Positions 4,369 to 6,059 of a stretch of DNA of 6,059 nt are shown piece by piece. The position numbers and the translations under genes are program-made. The stretch's first letter is position 1. Each line of letters begins with the position of its first letter. The DNA is from an uncultured Acidobacteriota bacterium (lineage in GTDB: Bacteria; Acidobacteriota; Terriglobia; Terriglobales; Acidobacteriaceae): the NCBI GenBank assembly GCA_903932385.1, contig CAIZGA010000073.1:1-6059 (forward strand), given 5' to 3'. The notes beneath the pieces were generated by a model. That model made no database searches, was not told the DNA's origin, and saw only the letters and a program-made list of their open reading frames with translations.

Positions 4369-6059
4369 ATGAAAGCCAAAACTCGGGACGGAAGCGTCCT
4401 ACGCATCAGGCAGTTCCTTCTATCGGAGTTACCTTCGCTATTCATTTGGGCATCCATTGGCGCCGTCTGCGCAGCTCTCCTGCATCTGTGCCTTCAAGAC
4501 CACAACTTTTCACTGTATTTAGTCCATCAGTTTGCTGACCGAGCGAAAAACTTTGACGCCCCCAAAACCTATCTAGCCTATGGCGTGACAATTGCCGCTA
4601 CAGCCCTGCTCATCCTTGCGCTTCGCCTCCCGTCGCTGATAAAACGCGGGTTGAAGTCATGGTGGGCGGGCGTCACTAGCGGACTTCGCTTCCTTTCCGC
4701 CCTGTTGACGTTCACGTTTTTGGCGTTGCCGTTAGGCTCGTTTACGACCCGGCTCTACGCTTACTTGGTATCACTCGTCGTTGCGACAGCCGTCGCCATC
4801 ATTCATCACGAAAGAGCCCGAGCCCATCGTCTGCGTACGCTTACTGAAAAAGATATTCAGGTATCCATCGAAACAAAACGTACTGTTGGGACAAGGGCAA
4901 CGCAGTCGGATGACCCTATCGAAACCTGGGCGGAAGACACATTGGGGCGAGCCGCGCTCGTTGATTCTTTGTCCATAAAACTCCTCATCTCCAAGGCACC
5001 TGTAATTGCCCTCTTCGGTGACTTCGGTTCAGGAAAAACATCGCTTCTCAACCTTCTCAGGGAACACCTCACAGGAAAAGCGATCATTGTCTCGTTCAGC
5101 ACCTGGCTTCCTGGATCACAAGAGACATTGACTTCCTACCTTCTCTCCGATATCGCCAGCGAATGTCAGAAGGAATACATCGTTCCTGGTCTGCGAAGCA
5201 GTGCCCGTAGCATCGCGGATGCGCTCTCCGAGACTGTGCCCGCTCTAAAGGGATTCCTCCGTCTTTTCCCGGTGAATACCCAGAAGGACGACATCGAAAA
5301 CCTCAAAAGTGCGCTTTCTCGTCTACCGAAACGGGTCGTGGTATTGCTCGATGAGCTTGATCGGATGGAGAGAGCGGAGCTGTTGTCACTACTGAAGGTG
5401 GTGCGAGGAATTGCCTCTTTGCCGAACGTGAGCTTCGTTTGCGCCGCAGAGCGTAAGAAGCTCACGCAAACAGTCTGCGAAGAGAATGATGACGACGCCA
5501 ATCTGTATTTTGAAAAATTCTTCCCGTCATCGGTGCAAATACCGAAGGCTGATCCTCAAGCCCTGCAAAATGCCGGAATCGAGCGCCTTATATTCGCATT
5601 GCGCTCGCGCCAATGGTTTAAAGATGAAGCTGAAATCACGCAATACCGCGAAGACCTTGGCAAAATCTGGCCTAACCGGGTCGCTTACTGGGTCCGAAAC
5701 CTGCGTGCCATTGGCTTACTTGCTAATGATGTCAGCGTCGCCGCGGCTCCCTTGCGACGGCAGGTCGATGCTGTTGACCTCACACTGCTCGAAATGCTCC
5801 GACGGTTTAAGCCCACTGTATATGACATCGTTTCCCGAAATGGCGTCGCGCTCACAGGTGGCGAAAGCATTATTCGAGGAGGCAGCTATCACACTGATGG
5901 CGAGTTGAAACAAGTTCGGGAAAGGCTCGATGCAGAGTTGGCTGCTGCGGCAGAGGGAGATGAGCAGGCAGGCCAGATCAAAGGTCTAATTAGCGAGCTT
6001 TTTCCCGATTACGCCAAGCGTCAAAGTTCGTCATGGATAGTTCGTCCGAAACTCGCTGA
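4369..6059 (+). CDS. KAP family P-loop NTPase with four N-terminal transmembrane helices (3' end outside window)
   Basis: The frame is open from the ATG at 4369 to the last base: 563 codons plus two bases, with no stop, so the C-terminus is missing. AGGAG (4355-4359) nine bases upstream supports the start. Hydrophobic segments near 23-42, 68-87, 106-123 and 128-145 predict four membrane helices. The P-loop domain follows: Walker A GDFGSGKTS (217-225), the strand motif IIVSFSTW (239-246), which resembles the FNxW-type motif of KAP proteins, and Walker B RVVVLLDELDRM (322-333), then a sensor-like strand around NVSFVCAAE. The later regions LLEMLRRFKPTVYDIV and LISELFPDY resemble conserved KAP C-terminal segments. 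KAP ATPases (named for Kidins220/ARMS and PifA) are membrane-associated; PifA of plasmid F excludes phage T7. As the first cargo gene beside an integrase, a phage-defence or membrane-sensing role is plausible but inferred. Partner genes, if any, lie beyond the window. Family assignment is confident; function is not. Confidence 0.85.
   Translation, partial: MKAKTRDGSVLRIRQFLLSELPSLFIWASIGAVCAALLHLCLQDHNFSLYLVHQFADRAKNFDAPKTYLAYGVTIAATALLILALRLPSLIKRGLKSWWAGVTSGLRFLSALLTFTFLALPLGSFTTRLYAYLVSLVVATAVAIIHHERARAHRLRTLTEKDIQVSIETKRTVGTRATQSDDPIETWAEDTLGRAALVDSLSIKLLISKAPVIALFGDFGSGKTSLLNLLREHLTGKAIIVSFSTWLPGSQETLTSYLLSDIASECQKEYIVPGLRSSARSIADALSETVPALKGFLRLFPVNTQKDDIENLKSALSRLPKRVVVLLDELDRMERAELLSLLKVVRGIASLPNVSFVCAAERKKLTQTVCEENDDDANLYFEKFFPSSVQIPKADPQALQNAGIERLIFALRSRQWFKDEAEITQYREDLGKIWPNRVAYWVRNLRAIGLLANDVSVAAAPLRRQVDAVDLTLLEMLRRFKPTVYDIVSRNGVALTGGESIIRGGSYHTDGELKQVRERLDAELAAAAEGDEQAGQIKGLISELFPDYAKRQSSSWIVRPKLA

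Noticed and set aside
4242..4457. Minus-strand frame of 71 codons before and inside the KAP gene start
   Set aside because: No ribosome site, no recognisable product, and it overlaps the start of a well-supported gene.
4209..4572. Eleven-base repeat CCAAAACCTAT at 4209-4219 and 4562-4572
   Set aside because: A match of this length is expected by chance in 6 kb, and the second copy lies inside coding sequence.
5486..5908. Plus-strand frame of 140 codons inside the KAP gene
   Set aside because: It is a shifted reading of the KAP NTPase, whose frame is continuous from 4369 to the window end with Walker motifs.
6049..6059. TGA at the very end of the window as a stop for the last gene
   Set aside because: It is in another frame; in the KAP frame these bases read CTC GCT GA, so the gene is open. 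No frameshift signature was found upstream.

Overview
The window looks like a chromosomal [NiFe]-hydrogenase maturation locus joined to the end of an integrated element. The left part (about 1-2720) is GC-rich, with NNG/NNC-biased codons. HypF and a NiCoT-type nickel permease together suggest a free-living, hydrogen-using bacterium. The overall style fits Acidobacteriota (Terriglobia), but that assignment is an impression from protein character and was not tested.

Layout. Bases 3-1403 (+) are the C-terminal part of HypF, the carbamoyltransferase that makes the cyanide ligand of the NiFe centre; its N-terminal acylphosphatase and zinc-finger regions lie outside the window. Bases 1376-2449 (-) encode a complete HoxN/NixA-type Ni2+/Co2+ permease that converges on hypF and overlaps its end by 28 bases. 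The permease probably feeds the nickel side of the pathway that HypF serves on the cyanide side. Its upstream region is rich in signals: a TATAAA -10, a CRP/FNR-like dyad centred about 42 bases upstream of the predicted start point, a second dyad over the -10, and two 15-base direct repeats 21 bases apart.

A well-formed sigma70-type promoter at 2604-2632 (+) leads to the 5' half of a tRNA gene (2725-2763). The tRNA breaks off in or just after the anticodon loop and has no recognisable T-arm or acceptor 3' strand. The sequence that follows has short tandem repeats typical of an integrase flank, then a tyrosine recombinase (2855-4123) with a strong ribosome binding site and a clean rho-independent terminator (4140-4169). 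This is most simply read as an att junction of an island inserted in a tRNA gene, with the integrase at the tRNA-proximal end.

The first cargo gene (4369 to the window end, open at 3') encodes a KAP-type P-loop NTPase with four predicted N-terminal membrane helices. KAP proteins include PifA, the F-plasmid protein that excludes phage T7, so this gene is a reasonable candidate membrane-associated defence protein. That role is inferred from family and location only. The most notable observations are the broken tRNA junction, the membrane KAP ATPase as first cargo gene, and the activator-like promoter layout of the nickel transporter.
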